The translations under genes and the position numbers were made by a program. This document shows positions 47,443 through 57,218 of a stretch of 64,000 nucleotides of DNA, piece after piece. Source of the stretch: Acidobacteriota bacterium. GTDB lineage: Bacteria > Acidobacteriota > Terriglobia > Terriglobales > Acidobacteriaceae. Under the pieces are notes generated by a model. The model was not told where the DNA came from. It worked only from the letters and a program-made list of their open reading frames with translations, and made no database searches. The stretch covers positions 49,262-113,261 of the forward strand of contig QIAN01000268.1 in NCBI GenBank assembly GCA_003225005.1, given 5' to 3'. Position 1 is the stretch's first letter. Each line of letters opens with the position of its first letter.

Positions 47443-47836
47443 GGCCTTTTCCTCCGCGGCTACGGCTGCTCTTGCTCATTGGCGCCGCGTTTTGAAGAGC
47501 TTTCAAGTCTTTCAGCGTGATGGTGCCCGTTTCGAGTAGATTCGAAACCAGTACGCGAGGGGATCCGCCGAATAAATCCAGAAGGTCTCGAACCAGCCCG
47601 CTTCGGTACTCGTTCTGGTCGATTGCGGGCTGGAATAGTTGCGCATTGCCAATTTTCTTCACTTTGCGCAGAGCGCCTTTCTGCTCAAGCCTATAGACGA
47701 ACGTCTGTACTGTTGTGTAAGCAACGCGCTCATCTTCGGGCAAGCTTTCTAGAATCTCGCGGACTGAACAGGTCCCCAGTTTCCAAAACTGCTCCAGGAT
47801 TCGTGTCTCGGCTTTTGAAAGACGGGCTTTATTCAT
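47435..47836 (-). CDS. blaI: BlaI/MecI/CopY-family transcriptional repressor
   Basis: 133 aa. Winged helix with family motifs LSKAETRILEQFWKLG (near 6-21), VREILESLP and AYTTVQTFVYRLEQKGALRKVKK (recognition helix near 40-60), then a helical dimerisation tail. It represses its own operon until the partner M56 protease is activated and cleaves it. AGGAGAC precedes the ATG. A TACTAC-type box lies 25-34 bases upstream of the start. Confidence 0.93.
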   Translation of the reverse strand: MNKARLSKAETRILEQFWKLGTCSVREILESLPEDERVAYTTVQTFVYRLEQKGALRKVKKIGNAQLFQPAIDQNEYRSGLVRDLLDLFGGSPRVLVSNLLETGTITLKDLKALQNAAPMSKSSRSRGGKGHA

Positions 47837-47860
47837 GTCTCCTATCCATTCTCGGCAATG

Positions 47861-47870
47861 CTACTACAAT
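47861..47870. promoter_or_regulatory. putative BlaI box before blaI
   Basis: CTACTACAAT, identical to the sequence at 46376-46385, 25-34 bases upstream of the blaI start; followed by GTCC...GGAC. Confidence 0.5.
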
Positions 47871-48324
47871 GTCCGTTTTAAGGACAAGCGGCCAATTCTC
47901 CTCAATTGTTTCAAGGCAAAACAAGATGGATCTTCACGCACCAGGCGAGTTTCGCAGGTGAAGACACGTATCGATAAACGCCCTGCTCGTCAGGAGATCG
48001 AAGTCTGAATCACGCTTTTCGCTGCGGTATGGGGGGCCGCTTCCAATGGCGAAAGCAAACGCAAACGTGCTGCGACGACCATCCTGAAGCTACCGCCGCG
48101 GTCTTCAGATCGTCGCAGGGATCGACCATGCCCTGGCTGTGCACAGTGTTGGCGAATCGAGCGCCAGATTCCCGCCGAGAAATTCATAGTTCACGGGACA
48201 TCTTGTAACCTGTGTATAACGGTTGCCAGGTTAGCATGCAGCGACTAGACACTAGAATTGTAACCTTTTGTTGTGGCTATTAATGGTTACAACAAGAGTT
48301 CCACCGGCAGCAAGCAGAGCTTCT
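47871..48324. other. spacer with an operator-like inverted repeat
   Basis: No gene recognised. A perfect 8-bp inverted repeat TTGTAACC...GGTTACAA (48258-48265 / 48285-48292) sits 33 bases before the epoxide hydrolase ATG and could bind a regulator. Confidence 0.45.
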
Positions 48325-49479
48325 ATGGCAATTCGAACTTTCCAATTACCTTATCCTGAAAGCGCGGTTCAGGATCTTCGTGAACGCCTCGCGCGCACGC
48401 GGTGGCCGGACATAATTCCGGGGTCAGGCTGGGATTACGGGGTAAGTCTCGACTACATGAAAGAGATTTGCCAATACTGGAAGGATGAGTTCGATTGGAA
48501 GCGGCAGATTGAGAAAATGTCCGCCTTTCACCACTATCGCTATGCGTCGCGAGGTGTAGGTATCCATTTCATCCACGAGCGCGGCAAAGGGCCGGCGCCA
48601 ATTCCACTGATTCTCACCCATGGCTGGCCTGGTTCCTTTCTGGAAATGCTGAAAGTAATTCCCATGTTGGCTGACCCCGCAAGCTGCGGCGCAAACTCAG
48701 CCGACGCATTTGATGTGATTGTTCCCTCTCTTCCAGGATACGGTTTCTCAGACCGCCCCACTGAATCTGGAGTAAACACATTTCGCATCGCCGACATATG
48801 GATGGAGCTCATGAAGGAGCTGGGCTACGAGCGGCTGGCAGCACAAGGAGGAGACTGGGGTGCGGATGTGACCACCCTTCTGGGGTTGCGCCATCCTGAG
48901 CGGGTCATTGGGATTCATCTTAACTCCATCCCACCGTATAAGCCGTATCTGGAGGCCGGCGCAGTCCTGTCTGAGGTCGAACAAGCGTTCCTAAATGAAG
49001 CGAGTCTCTGGTATGAAAAGAGCGGGGCGTACGACCATATTCAGAAAACCGCTCCACAAACGGTTGCTTACGGCCTAACTGATTCTCCGGCTGGACTGGC
49101 AGCTTGGATACTCGAAAAGTTCCGTGATTGGGGAGACTGTGACGGCGACATCGAACGCAGATTCACCAAGGATGAGCTGTTAAGCAACATAACACTCTAC
49201 TGGATGACGCAAACCATCCATTCCTCATGCCGGCTCTATTACGAGGATAACCGCACCCCTCTTCACTTCCAGAAAGGTGATTACGTCACAGTCCCGTGCG
49301 GGATTGCGCGTTTTCCGAAACGGGAAGGCGCGTTGCCTCCCAAGCGCTGGATCGAGCGCGGATACAATATCCAGCACTGGACGGAAATGTCCCGTGGGGG
49401 CCATTTCGCTGCGCTCGAAGAGCCGGAACTGTTGGTGGAGGATATCCGCTTGTTTTTCCGAGCTTTACGCTCTGATTGA
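48325..49479 (+). CDS. epoxide hydrolase (EHN-type alpha/beta hydrolase)
   Basis: 384 aa from the ATG at 48325 (MAIRTFQLPYPESAVQDLRERLARTRWPD), the start of the N-terminal EHN domain; the track start is 19 codons too long. Alpha/beta-hydrolase core: oxyanion HGWPGSFLEM near residue 110, nucleophile Asp in AAQGGDWGADV near 175, acid/base His in SRGGHFAALEEPE near 365. The conserved Tyr in the cap (ITLYWMTQT) is plausible as the epoxide-polarising residue. It hydrolyses epoxides to diols; the natural substrate is unknown. No signal peptide. Confidence 0.92.
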   Translation: MAIRTFQLPYPESAVQDLRERLARTRWPDIIPGSGWDYGVSLDYMKEICQYWKDEFDWKRQIEKMSAFHHYRYASRGVGIHFIHERGKGPAPIPLILTHGWPGSFLEMLKVIPMLADPASCGANSADAFDVIVPSLPGYGFSDRPTESGVNTFRIADIWMELMKELGYERLAAQGGDWGADVTTLLGLRHPERVIGIHLNSIPPYKPYLEAGAVLSEVEQAFLNEASLWYEKSGAYDHIQKTAPQTVAYGLTDSPAGLAAWILEKFRDWGDCDGDIERRFTKDELLSNITLYWMTQTIHSSCRLYYEDNRTPLHFQKGDYVTVPCGIARFPKREGALPPKRWIERGYNIQHWTEMSRGGHFAALEEPELLVEDIRLFFRALRSD

Positions 49480-49720
49480 GGACACACTTCTTATGGTCTG
49501 ATATGATCGGCGTTCCAGGCGTCATCCACGCTCCCGAAAAGCGGTTTCTGTACGCCCGTCCGGATGCGCCGCCGACTATTCGCCATCAGTTCGTAATCGG
49601 CCGATAGGATGCCCGCTATCCGCCGCTGCACGGCAAGGGAGGGAATCTACGGTTCACGCTGCGAGCGGGGGAGATACCAACTCGCCCGACTGAGATCACA
49701 GTTTCGGAGAACCTAAGATA

Positions 49721-50464
49721 ATGCAGACCAGCATTTTCTTGCAGGCCGCCCTGAATGGCGACCGAATTCACCCAGCAGCACCGCGTGCTCCGACTTCTAT
49801 CGCGGAAGCGGCTCGCGCGGCCGTGGATGCTGGCGCGCAATCGGTGCATGTTCATGCGTTCAACGATGCTGGTCGGGAGACTCTCGACGGCGCCGCTTGC
49901 TCTAAGGTTTTGCGCGCAATCCGAGCTCTCTGCCCTGAGACTCCGATTTCCTTAACAACCTCAGCGGCAATTGTGGGGGATCCAAGAAAGCGTTTCAGTA
50001 TCGTCGAGGCATGGGAGGAAATGCCTGACCTTGTTACCGGGAACCAGGGCGAAGCGGGAATTGTAGAGCTTTGTGAGTTGCTGCTATCCCGGGGCGTCGG
50101 TATCGAGGCTGGATTGCTGAGCATCGATGATGCGCGAGCTTTCGTGCTTTCCGGATTGGCAGGCCGGTGTCGCCGCGTGCTTATCGAGCCGCTTGACGCC
50201 GATCCTGACGCTGCTGTTCAGCACGCTGCCGAGATGGAAGACATTGTGGTGTCCGCGGGCATCACGCTGGAGCAGGTTCACCACGGTTACGGCATAGCGT
50301 GTTGGGCAGTCAATCGACGTGGCGTCGGTAGAGGGCATGGTATCCGTACGGGGTTAGAAGACATCACGCTGCTGCCTGACGGTAAGCAGGCACGGGACAA
50401 CGCTGATTTGGTCGCGGCGGCGGCGCGTTTGATCCGCGCACATGTACGGCATTCACTTTTGTGA
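49721..50464 (+). CDS. BKACE-family (DUF849) beta-keto acid cleavage enzyme
   Basis: 247 aa, the short form of the 3-keto-5-aminohexanoate cleavage family. Motifs: FLQAALNGDR at the start, SVHVHAFNDAGRETL near 42-56 (Zn-binding His-x-His), PISLTTSAAIVGDPR near 75, TGNQGEAGI and a C-terminal GRGHGIRTGLEDITLLPDGKQARDNADLV. These enzymes condense a beta-keto acid with acetyl-CoA in a retro-Claisen reaction; the substrate varies. The 240-base gap before it holds no gene. Confidence 0.85.
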   Translation: MQTSIFLQAALNGDRIHPAAPRAPTSIAEAARAAVDAGAQSVHVHAFNDAGRETLDGAACSKVLRAIRALCPETPISLTTSAAIVGDPRKRFSIVEAWEEMPDLVTGNQGEAGIVELCELLLSRGVGIEAGLLSIDDARAFVLSGLAGRCRRVLIEPLDADPDAAVQHAAEMEDIVVSAGITLEQVHHGYGIACWAVNRRGVGRGHGIRTGLEDITLLPDGKQARDNADLVAAAARLIRAHVRHSLL

Positions 50465-50573
50465 GACCGCGTCCAGCTCCCTGACCACAGGATAACCTTG
50501 TCACCTTGACACTCTAGACCTTGACGATCAGCGGAGGTAATCCAACAATTCATTCAAAGCGAAAGGCCTTCTC

Positions 50574-51557
50574 ATGAATCGAAGCACGAAAACCCTGCAC
50601 ATGGCCGTCACAGCGTCCTCACTGCTCCTTGCGGTTGGAGCGTCAGGCTTTCTAACCGCCCCACGCACGGCCCGAGAGTTTCAGTTGCAAGCTGAATCGC
50701 CCCAGTTCTGGAACCTGGTGGATCACAACGCCAAGCTGAGCGTAGTGGGCACGGGTTTTGGATTTACCGAGGGACCGGTGTGGGATCAAGCGGGGTTCCT
50801 CTATGTGAGCGACGAAACCATTAACAAGATTTTCCGGCTACACCCCGATGGCAAAAAGGAGGAGGTGATTGCGCTGGGCGATCCCGACGGCAATACCTTC
50901 GACCGCCAGCATCGGCTGATTGACTGTGCCAGCGTGTTGCGCGCCATCATCGAAGTAACTCCCGACGGAAAATACAAAATCCTGGCGGATCGCTATGACG
51001 GCAAGAAACTTAATAGTCCCAACGATGTGGTCGTTGGCCCGGACAACGCTCTGTATTTCACGGATCCGACCCTCGATCTGGTGGCTGGAGAAAAGCAGGA
51101 AATCCCGTTCCAGGGCGTTTATCGCCTTGACGCCGAGGGCAACCTCCAGTTACTCACCAAAGACCTCACGCAGCCAAACGGTCTGGCTTTTTCGCCGGAC
51201 GGCAAGCACTTCTACGTCGACGACAGCAAACAAAGAAATATCCGTGTGTACGATGTTGCCGCTGACGGAACCCTCACCGACGGCCGCATCTTCGGCGAGG
51301 AGCCAGGGGGGAAGGGCGATGGCGTACCAGATGGAATGAAAGTGGATAAGAACGGCAACGTCTTTGTGACTGGGCCAAAGGGCATCTGGGTCTGGGACCC
51401 CGGAGGAAATCACCTCGGTACCATCCTCATGCCGGAGCAACCGGCAAATCTGAACTGGGGCGACAAGGAGTATCGCACGCTTTACATCACGGCCACCACG
51501 TCAGTCTATCGACTCGAAATGAAGACTCAGGGCTATGTGCCGTACCTTGAGCCCTGA
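50574..51557 (+). CDS. exported SMP-30/gluconolactonase-type protein
   Basis: 327 aa with an N-terminal hydrophobic leader (SSLLLAVGASGFLTA). Six-bladed propeller with the metal-site residues: Glu in FTEGPVWDQAGFLYVSD (near 64), Asn in LNSPNDVVVGPDNALYFTDP (near 147-150), Asp in GVPDGMKVDKNGNVFVTGP near 257. Family members hydrolyse sugar lactones such as gluconolactone. It fits an extracytoplasmic step before sugar-acid uptake. It is next to a secreted glycosidase-like gene on the same strand. Confidence 0.9.
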   Translation: MNRSTKTLHMAVTASSLLLAVGASGFLTAPRTAREFQLQAESPQFWNLVDHNAKLSVVGTGFGFTEGPVWDQAGFLYVSDETINKIFRLHPDGKKEEVIALGDPDGNTFDRQHRLIDCASVLRAIIEVTPDGKYKILADRYDGKKLNSPNDVVVGPDNALYFTDPTLDLVAGEKQEIPFQGVYRLDAEGNLQLLTKDLTQPNGLAFSPDGKHFYVDDSKQRNIRVYDVAADGTLTDGRIFGEEPGGKGDGVPDGMKVDKNGNVFVTGPKGIWVWDPGGNHLGTILMPEQPANLNWGDKEYRTLYITATTSVYRLEMKTQGYVPYLEP

Positions 51558-51637
51558 AATAAGGGCGCTCAGATCTGCGTGCTGCCGCCGGTGAGAAGAG
51601 GATTCGGGAGCCGAGACAAGCCGGTAAGGAGGCGACT

Positions 51638-53800
51638 ATGGTGTCGCGCATCAAAGGTCGACAAGTTGGAGTCTGTAAAAGGATCGCTCTTTTTCTTTGG
51701 ACCGTAAGCTTCTGGACAACCAGCGCGGCGATCGCTCAGACGATCCTGGTCGACGCCGCGCCCTCGCACGTCGTCAATACTTTCAGTCCCGTCCGCTCTC
51801 TGGGCGCAGCCATTGATCGGCTGAGGACTGGAACGCCCGACCATTTGCTGACCGACCCGGTCCTCAAGGAGATCCTCGGCGCGGGATGGCAAACCGTAAC
51901 CTATCGCCAGAACACGGAGCTGATGGTCGAGGCGTGGCACTGGAACCCGCACGGCACCTGGAGTGACACGGAGAAGCAGCAGGGTTACTTTGTGGGCAGC
52001 GCGGAGCCAACCGCGGAGATGATCCGCCATTCGTGGGCGGCCCCGCTTCCACACCGCGGCTTCAGCCGGGGCGATGGAAACGGCTGGTCCCGGCTCACCG
52101 ACGGCGACCCGAAATCGTACTGGAAGAGCAATCCGTACCTCACGAAAGCCTTTACCGGAGAAGACGATTCGCTGCACCCACAGTGGGTGATGATCGATCT
52201 CGGTAGCAAAATCCCCGTCAATGCCATACGAATTGCCTGGGCCGAGCCCTACGCGAAACACTACTCAATCCAGTTCTGGACGGGCGAACTGGAACCCTTC
52301 TATGACGGCACCACCAAGGGTAGCTGGCAAACTTTCCCGTTGGGCGCCATCACCGAAGGCAAGGGCGGCACCGTCACGCTGAAGCTGGTTTCTTGGATGA
52401 TCCCCGTCAGATACCTCCGCATCTGGATGACGGAATCTTCCAACACCTGCGACAGTCATGATTCAGGCGAGCACGTTTCGACCGACAAGCGAAACTGCGT
52501 GGGCTACGCCATCAATGAACTCTATGTCGGGGCGCTCTCGGCCGATGGCCAGTTCAACGATTACGTCACTCATTTCCCCAGCCGCAATCAGACCGTGACG
52601 TGGCCATCCTCGGTTGACCCATGGCATGCCGCTTCCGATATGGACGAATCGCGAGGAGACCAGGTCGGATTCGATTTCTTTTTCAGCAGCGGGGTCACGC
52701 GCGGGCTTCCGACGATGGTTCCGATTGCGATGTTATATTCCACGCCAGAGGATGCGGCGAATGAGATTGCGTATCTGTACAAACGCCACTACGCGATCTC
52801 CTGGATCGAGATGGGAGAAGAGGCTGACGGGCAGCACATGCTGCCCGAAGACTACGGCGCGTTGTATCTGCAATTCGCCACCGCGATTCACCGGCTCGTT
52901 CCCGAGGCAAAGCTGGGCGGTCCACCCTTCGAAGGAACGTTTGATGATGTTGAAGTGTGGCCGGACGCGGCCGGGAGAGTCTCGTGGCTCGGACGGTTCG
53001 TCGACTACCTCAAAGCCCACGGCCGGCTGAACGATTTCACCTTTTTTTCTTTCGAGCATTATCCCTACCAAGACAAGCCCACCTACTCGTGGGCCGACCT
53101 ATACCCGGAGCCGGGATACGTCAGCCACATCGTTCAAGTCTGGAATGACAATGGCTTGCCACCGAATATTCCCTTCTTCATGACCGAGGGCAACATTGGG
53201 GGCGGAGCCGGGCCTTCGACCGTCAAGAGTGCATTATGGCTCGCCGACTATGTCGGTTCCATGATGACCGCCGGTGCCGGGGCCACCTATTTTTTTCACT
53301 ACATGCCTTATCCCGGCCACTTTAGCGGCTTTCTCCTGCTCGATGAAAAGTACAATGTGACGGGCTATCCTCCGCAATACTTGGCCACGCAGGTGATCAC
53401 TAAGGAGTGGGTCCAGCCCGTCGATGCTCCGCACAAACTCTTCAGGGCTTCGAGCGACGTGACCGACGCCGGCGGCACCTTGCTGGTCACGGCCTACGCC
53501 GTCCAGCGGCCCGACGGACAGTGGTCCGTGATGCTGGTCAACCGGGACCAGTACAACGATCACGCGGTGAAGCTAGTATTCAACGATCCGGAAACCAAGC
53601 GCGACCGCCATTTCTCCGGTCAGGTTGATCGCATTACTTTCGGATCCGCAGAATACCTGTGGCACCCCGAAGGAGAACGCGGCCACGCTGACCCCGACGG
53701 CCCGCCCTCAAAGTCGAGGGTCAGCGGCGGTGCAGAAACTCTCTATAAACTTCCGATGGCATCCGTCACGGTGCTGCGCGGCTCCATCGGAGACCAGTAA
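51638..53800 (+). CDS. secreted clan-A-like glycosidase with inserted discoidin-type module
   Basis: 720 aa from ATG with GGAGG six bases ahead; leader IALFLWTVSFWTTSAAIAQ. Residues ~140-270 look like an F5/8-type C (discoidin) sandwich: SRLTDGDPKSYWKSNPYLT, WVMIDLGSKIPVNAIRIAW, VRYLRIWMTESS. Residues ~330-590 resemble a (beta/alpha)8 glycosidase with two candidate acids, ISWIEMGEEADGQH (acid/base) and FFMTEGNIGGG (nucleophile), as in GH39/GH5-like folds, followed by a C-terminal sandwich. The exact family was not recognised. It probably attacks a plant or microbial polysaccharide outside the cell. Confidence 0.7.
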   Translation: MVSRIKGRQVGVCKRIALFLWTVSFWTTSAAIAQTILVDAAPSHVVNTFSPVRSLGAAIDRLRTGTPDHLLTDPVLKEILGAGWQTVTYRQNTELMVEAWHWNPHGTWSDTEKQQGYFVGSAEPTAEMIRHSWAAPLPHRGFSRGDGNGWSRLTDGDPKSYWKSNPYLTKAFTGEDDSLHPQWVMIDLGSKIPVNAIRIAWAEPYAKHYSIQFWTGELEPFYDGTTKGSWQTFPLGAITEGKGGTVTLKLVSWMIPVRYLRIWMTESSNTCDSHDSGEHVSTDKRNCVGYAINELYVGALSADGQFNDYVTHFPSRNQTVTWPSSVDPWHAASDMDESRGDQVGFDFFFSSGVTRGLPTMVPIAMLYSTPEDAANEIAYLYKRHYAISWIEMGEEADGQHMLPEDYGALYLQFATAIHRLVPEAKLGGPPFEGTFDDVEVWPDAAGRVSWLGRFVDYLKAHGRLNDFTFFSFEHYPYQDKPTYSWADLYPEPGYVSHIVQVWNDNGLPPNIPFFMTEGNIGGGAGPSTVKSALWLADYVGSMMTAGAGATYFFHYMPYPGHFSGFLLLDEKYNVTGYPPQYLATQVITKEWVQPVDAPHKLFRASSDVTDAGGTLLVTAYAVQRPDGQWSVMLVNRDQYNDHAVKLVFNDPETKRDRHFSGQVDRITFGSAEYLWHPEGERGHADPDGPPSKSRVSGGAETLYKLPMASVTVLRGSIGDQ

Positions 53801-54032
53801 CAGAAATGGGCTCCTTGAAACCGAAAGCAACGGTCCTCGGGGCTGTAGGCGACTCTGCCATAACCGTGACTGCGGAAGAGTCGTCAGCCCCCTCGCGGGC
53901 AGCGCGAAGCCGAATGTCGTAGCGTAATCCCTCGATGAGAGAGTGAATCGTTCATGGACAACTCGCCCCTGCGCTATCATTGCTTTCTATCAGGCTTGCG
54001 TTCCACGACCGAAAGATCCGGAGGAGAATTCT

Positions 54033-54632
54033 ATGGCAATCAACACTCGACGCAACTTCTTTGTAAAGATCGCTGCCGTGGCGGCTCTCGTAACCGGCGC
54101 GCCGAAATTCTTTGCTCAGCAGACTCCTCCTGCCGGCGCACCCACGCCGGCTAAGACACCGGTGGGCGGACCTGGTGGAGATACGCCTCGTCGCCCCGGC
54201 GGCGGTAATCATACACACGATGGGATCTACTACTTCTCCGGCACAGGTTCCAATGACGGCTATCCCAAGGAAGATCACGTCCTCGTAACGGACCCCTTCG
54301 AAAAACACGTCACTCGCGCCATGGACGCGCTCAAGAAGTCGGTCGAGCGTGCGGGCTGCACGATGGACAGCATCATCCATCTCGAGGTTTTTCTCTGCCT
54401 GCCTCTAGCCGACGGTATCCCCACGCCCACCGGCAAGGCACGGTTCGAAGCTCATAAGGCGCAGTACGACGCGTTGAACAAGATCTACGGGACCTATTTC
54501 TCCCCAGGCAAAGCTCCGTCGCGCGCCTGCATGGCCCTCGAATGGATTCCTGGCGATTCGCTGATTGAAATCGTGGGGAGCGCAGTGGTCGTCACTCCGC
54601 CCACCGCGCCCACACCGCCTGCTGATAAATAA
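54033..54632 (+). CDS. RidA/YjgF-family protein with twin-arginine signal
   Basis: 199 aa from the ATG at 54033 with GGAGGAG upstream. The N-terminus NTRRNFFVKIAAVAALVTG fits a Tat signal (RRxFF-K plus hydrophobic stretch); a 45-residue Pro/Gly/Thr-rich linker follows. The RidA-like body is VTRAMDALKKSVERAGCTMDSIIHLEVFLCLPLADG and a C-terminal SRACMALEWIPGDSLIEIVGSAVV. RidA proteins deaminate reactive enamine/imine products of PLP enzymes, normally in the cytoplasm. The next gene is a Tat-signal PLP enzyme, which suggests a periplasmic pairing. Confidence 0.85.
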   Translation: MAINTRRNFFVKIAAVAALVTGAPKFFAQQTPPAGAPTPAKTPVGGPGGDTPRRPGGGNHTHDGIYYFSGTGSNDGYPKEDHVLVTDPFEKHVTRAMDALKKSVERAGCTMDSIIHLEVFLCLPLADGIPTPTGKARFEAHKAQYDALNKIYGTYFSPGKAPSRACMALEWIPGDSLIEIVGSAVVVTPPTAPTPPADK

Positions 54633-54664
54633 TTGCGCGAAAGATATTGAAAAGGAAACTGCGC

Positions 54665-56052
54665 ATGAATTTGAAGTTTGGTCGGAGTCGACGTTCATTT
54701 CTAGCCGCGCTCGGGGCCGCCAGCGGCAGCCTGTTCGCTCCGGCTGAGTTGAGCGCTGCGGGGATCTTTCGCAAGAAACCCAAGCCGTCCATGCCCTCCG
54801 TCGACGGCAGCCCCATCGTACCCGTCACTACGGGCCTCGGTTCTACCGGCGACATCTACGCCGAGCTTGGAATAACACCTCTCGTCAACATCAATGGCAC
54901 TGTCACCGTCATCGGAGGGTCGGTGATGGCGCCGGAGGTCATGGAGCTGATCCGGAGAGGCAACGAGCACTTCGTTCTGATCGACGATCTCGAGATCGCA
55001 GCTGGTAAGTTCATCGCGAAACTGTGTAACTCCCCCGCCGGCTATACCGCTCTGGTGACGGGTGGTGCAGCCGCGGCCATGGTCGTCGGCTACGCCGGCA
55101 TGATGACCGAAGACCTCGAGCCCCGCATGCACGACATTCCCGACGTGAGCAATTTTCCCAGGAACGAAGTCATCATCCAGAAGAGCCATCGATATCCGTT
55201 TGATCACCAGATCCGCCAGACCGGCGCGAAGCTGGTCGAAGTCGAGACCCGTGAAGAGATGATTGCTGCCATCAATTCGAAGACCGTCGCTATTCACTTC
55301 ACCAATATCCTGTCCGACAAGGGCAAGATCAGCGGCCCCGAGACGGTCGAAATCGCCAGGGCCCACAATATCTACACCTTCAATGATGCGGCAGCGGACG
55401 TGCCGCCGAAGGAGCGGCTCTGGGAGTATCCGGCAATCGGCTTCGACATGGTCACCTTCAGCGGCGGGAAGGATATCCGCGGACCACAGGCATCCGGCGT
55501 TTTGATCGGCAGGGAAGATCTGATCCGTTACTCCCTGCTGAACATGAGCCCGCAGGAAGATCGCATCGGCCGTTGCTGCGAGGTTGGCAAGGAGACCATT
55601 TTCGGCCTGCTCAAGGCGCTCGAGATCTTTGTCAATCAGGACTCCGACGCCATGCTGAGGGTGTACGACGAGCGCGCACAAATCATCAGCGATGCCGTGA
55701 AGAAGTTCGGAGTGACGGCGCGCCTCGGCAGTTCAACCCTCAAGCTCTCGGCAACGTGACGCCGCGTTACAGCTGGCAGATCGATCCGTCCAAGCTGAAC
55801 ATCACCGGGCCGGAAGTTATGCAGAAACTGGCCGACACCCGGCCAATGGGTATCGGCAGCATGGGCGTCGGTTCGAGCGGCATGCGGGGACGCAATCCGG
55901 ACGCGCCGGCCGGTGACAATCACGGCGGCCATCATGGCCATCCCAGCGACCCGAACAGCTTCGGTTTTGCTGTCTGGCAGCTCAAGGACGGCGAGGACAA
56001 GATGATCGCGGACCGCCTGGTCGAGATCTTTAGCGCAGCCCCGAAGGCCTAG
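54665..56052 (+). pseudogene. Tat-exported PLP-dependent enzyme (SelA/DgaE-like), frameshifted
   Basis: Frame 1 starts at the ATG 54665 after AAGGAAA, with Tat signal SRRSFLAALGAASGSLFAPAEL. The body matches the selenocysteine-synthase/D-glucosaminate-6-P ammonia-lyase branch: VNINGTVTVIGGSVMAPEVMEL near 80, ALVTGGAAAAMVVG near 130, IYTFNDAAADVPPKE near 245 and the PLP lysine in FSGGKDIRGPQASGVLIG near 275. Near 55727 the frame breaks (FGVTARL) and resumes as QFNPQALGNVTPRYSWQIDPSKLNITG, continuing through a His-rich stretch (DNHGGHHGHPSD) to 56052. One base change would restore ~460 aa. A sequencing slip is possible. Confidence 0.82.
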
Positions 56053-56401
56053 TTCGGCTTGGCCAATACAACTGTGCTCGTCCGGCGCGTGCATAGCCTT
56101 CCCCAGATCATCAACCGAGAAATCCAAGAGATCTGGGATCATAAATGCGGCGCGCCTTCGTCAAAGCATCAGAATTCCGGGTTTCTATCCGCACAAGACT
56201 TCAGCTATGTCTGACCCTGTGGCAAGAAGCAATTTGGATAGAAGCGCAGATCCTCCTTTGCCATCGAAGTGGAATCCGATAAGCCCTACAGGTGCTTCGG
56301 AAGCCCTAACCTCCAGCAACCCGGCCAGAAAGGAGGCTGGAAATGCGATCCCGTACGCAGCAACGTCGAAAATTCGGACTAGACCTTCTCCTCTCTTCGG
56401 T
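56053..56401. other. spacer without a recognised gene
   Basis: ORFs here (83 codons minus, 249 codons plus extending into the next feature) show no family features; the plus ORF is a shadow of the broken hydrolase. Nothing else identified. Confidence 0.35.
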
Positions 56402-57082
56402 CTAATTGTTGAAGAACTCCACCAATACGGGAGCATGCGCCTTGGGCTTCAGCATATGCGTTTGCCCTTGGAGCGTTTGGCACCGCGCGTTCGGCAATGC
56501 GCTCGCGAGCGACCGGTTTCCGCGATGCATCCATTTAGGGCTTTTCTCACCGTCCATGACGAGTGCCGGTACCGACACGGATGCCCACCGGTCGGCCTTC
56601 AGCGGCTTGCCTCGCTGGTTGTCTCCTACTATCGCGCCGTCATAAAGCAAGGTATGCGCAATGGTTTTGAGCTTCGGCCACATAGGCATCAGCGGCATCA
56701 GCATGACAAAAAAGCGGGAAGGCCGACCGATTTCAGAAAGAGCTTGACCGCCTCGCCGCGCCGGTTTGCCGCGACCGCCCCGCCGATTCTGGCCCAATCG
56801 CGCTCTGTTGTGGAACGGCTGTCGTCAACTATGAACGGTGCCTCGTACAACGCCAGCTTCTTGATCCCGTTCAGGCGATTTGGCCGCCTCAAGCGCAAGA
56901 ACTGCGCCCGAGGAAATGCCCCAGAGAAATGCCGCACCGCCCGCTTCGCTCACTAGCGCGGCGATGTCTTCCACCTCACGCTCCACGGCATAGGGCGCCG
57001 TATCACCACTGCCGCCTCGACCCAGGAACGGTTCAACAACCGCGTCCAACATGTCAGACATGAAGTAACCGTTTGTTGACAA
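56402..57082 (-). pseudogene. alpha/beta-hydrolase, broken by several frameshifts
   Basis: Three minus-strand frames in succession give one alpha/beta hydrolase: GRGGSGDTAPYAVEREVEDIAALVSEAGGAAFLWGISSGAVLALEAA (nucleophile elbow GISSGA), then KKLALYEAPFIVDDSR and FLKSVGLPAF. The last frame has PLMPMWPKLKTIAHTLLYD and VPALVMDGEKSPKWMH, ending LPNARCQTLQGQTHMLKPKAHAPVLVEFFNN. The residues before GRGGSGDT do not match the family, so the 5' end is also lost. Confidence 0.75.
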
Positions 57083-57104
57083 CTTCGCAATTACGGATTA
57101 CTGT
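57076..57104 (+). promoter_or_regulatory. possible promoter/operator of the MFS gene
   Basis: TTGACAACT with a 17-base spacer to TACTGT; TTGTTGACAAC is also partly palindromic (GTTG-A-CAAC). The 9-mer TTGACAACT recurs before the GntR gene. Confidence 0.35.
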
Positions 57105-57218
57105 CCCGCCTGTCGATTGGCCACGTGTGGGCACAGCGATTGTTCTCAAGGTTGGGGTGCGCGCGCGCGATTAACCGGTGGTCTGTGTGCCGCGCGGTTT
57201 TCGGATGAAAGGTACAAA

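Noticed and set aside
56207-56956. 249-codon plus-strand ORF
   Set aside because: It is the antisense of a broken alpha/beta hydrolase whose motifs are clear on the minus strand.
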